Below, in pieces: positions 8,013 to 8,393 of a DNA stretch of 8,393 nucleotides. A program made the position numbers and the translations under genes. The stretch's first letter is position 1; each line of letters starts with the position of its first letter. The notes beneath the pieces are model-generated. The model saw nothing but the letters and a program-made list of their open reading frames with translations, was not told the origin of the DNA and made no database searches. Source of the DNA: Gammaproteobacteria bacterium. GTDB lineage: Bacteria; Pseudomonadota; Gammaproteobacteria; Pseudomonadales; Pseudohongiellaceae. Where the stretch lies: the NCBI GenBank assembly GCA_003556835.1, contig PWQG01000321.1, positions 1-8,393 on the forward strand, read 5' to 3'.

Positions 8013-8172
8013 AGTGTCCTTTCTCATAAGTTCGCATGCTTTCAGAGCTCGCCTGAATTGTGGCTGCAAGGCCCGTCCCGCAGGCAATATCGGGTATATT
8101 GGCAAGGGGCGCAACGCCGCAGCCGCGATTCAGGTGAGCTCTGAAAGCATGCGAACTTATGAGACAGACACT
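8013..8172. repeat. Large near-perfect inverted repeat (possible MITE or structured regulatory element)
   Basis: The arms at 8022-8067 and 8119-8164 are reverse complements over 46 positions with three mismatches (8051/8135, 8059/8127, 8061/8125). The outer 29 pairs are unbroken. The centre is base 8093, and an inner stem CAATAT (8085-8090) / ATATTG (8096-8101) shares exactly that centre. Most of the intervening positions (8068-8084 and 8102-8118) do not pair. With one base of slippage the symmetry extends outward to AGTGTC (8013-8018) and GACACT (8167-8172). Each arm includes the small palindromes GCATGC and GAGCTC. The element fills most of the 196 bp between the divergent starts of thrC and the 8205 gene. 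I found no obvious target-site duplication beside it and no transposase. It could be a short non-autonomous insertion with long terminal inverted repeats, or a hairpin acting on one of the flanking genes. The repeat itself is directly visible; its nature is inference. Confidence 0.93.
8017..8022 (-). promoter_or_regulatory. thrC ribosome-binding site abutting the inverted repeat
   Basis: The minus strand reads AAAGGA here, eight bases before the thrC ATG. Its first base (8022) is the outermost pair of the 46-base arm. In a thrC mRNA that begins upstream of the element, the site would follow directly after the base of the hairpin, so folding could affect ribosome access. That effect is an inference. 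Confidence 0.6.
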
Positions 8173-8204
8173 AGACTTTCGCAGGATTATCGAGGAGAGA
8201 TGCG

Positions 8205-8393
8205 ATGAAAGGCGATTTGCGGTTACCGGTGGCGGGTCTGGCCCTGTTACTGTCATCGTGGAGTATGGCGGCGGATATCCCGCGTACAGCGGATGGTCGG
8301 CCTGATTTCCAGGGGGACTGGACCAACTCCACTGAGACTCCGGTGGAGCGTCCTGAACAATTTGCGGGCCGACAGGCGATGACCGCGGAAGAA
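8205..8393 (+). CDS. Secreted protein of unknown function, 3' end cut off by the window edge
   Basis: The first 63 codons are visible, with no stop before the edge. The ATG at 8205 has AGGAG (8193-8197) seven bases upstream. An earlier ATG at 8200 meets a stop after two codons, so 8205 is the start. Residues 1-23 look like a signal peptide: a short basic start, a hydrophobic core LPVAGLALLLSS and a likely cut after SMAA or SMAAD. The mature part begins IPRTADGRPDFQGDWTNST and continues TPVERPEQFAGRQAMTAEE. The pattern R-T-x-D-G-x-P-D-x-x-G-x-W, followed by T-P-x-E-R-P, is one I associate with exported, uncharacterised proteins common in marine Gammaproteobacteria and Acidobacteria. No catalytic function can be assigned. 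The gene is divergent from thrC and shares its intergenic region, including the inverted repeat, so any promoter within 8009-8204 must lie in or beside the repeat. Confidence 0.85.
   Translation, partial: MKGDLRLPVAGLALLLSSWSMAADIPRTADGRPDFQGDWTNSTETPVERPEQFAGRQAMTAEE

Noticed and set aside
8013..8172. Inverted repeat as a Rho-independent terminator
   Set aside because: It lies between two divergent gene starts, has no U-tract after either arm, and its 51-base internal loop and 46-base arms do not fit the terminator form.
8005..8256. Two short open frames on opposite strands (8014-8208 plus, 8005-8256 minus) with similar peptides such as SHAFRA and SSESMRTYE
   Set aside because: The similarity follows directly from the inverted repeat, since both strands of a palindrome read alike. 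It is not independent evidence for a protein.

Overview
The window reads as ordinary chromosomal DNA of a moderately GC-rich gammaproteobacterium. The evidence is the sequence character of AlaRS, RecJ and the long form of threonine synthase, plus a periplasmic electron-transfer protein of the DsbD/ScsB type. No genus can be named from the sequence alone. I see no phage, integrase, toxin-antitoxin, CRISPR or rRNA/tRNA gene.

Layout: four genes lie head to tail on the minus strand and are transcribed right to left. In transcription order they are thrC (threonine synthase, 8008-6620), recJ (single-strand DNA exonuclease, 6623-4872), a dsbD-like thiol:disulfide interchange protein (4714-2534) and alaS (alanyl-tRNA synthetase, 2426 to beyond the left edge). 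thrC and recJ overlap by four bases (GTGA on the minus strand), so they are almost certainly co-transcribed and translationally coupled. The recJ-dsbD gap is 157 bp and the dsbD-alaS gap is 107 bp. The second gap carries a perfect TATAAT, so alaS may have its own promoter. On the right, a divergent plus-strand gene starts at 8205 and runs off the edge. It encodes a secreted protein of unknown function.

The stand-out feature is in the 196-bp gap between the two divergent starts (thrC and the 8205 gene). It is a large, nearly perfect inverted repeat: 46-base arms at 8022-8067 and 8119-8164 with three mismatches, centred on base 8093. A short co-centred inner stem surrounds the same centre, and a less perfect outward extension reaches AGTGTC/GACACT at about 8013 and 8172. 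All three arm mismatches are G-T oppositions that become G-U wobble pairs in plus-strand RNA. A transcript from that strand could therefore fold into one unbroken 46-bp stem. The element abuts the thrC ribosome-binding site. It resembles a small non-autonomous insertion (MITE-like) or a structured regulatory element, and the sequence alone cannot decide between them.

Functionally the genes cover the last step of threonine synthesis, recombination/repair, periplasmic reducing power and alanine charging of tRNA. They do not form one pathway. The window is mainly housekeeping DNA with one unusual intergenic element.
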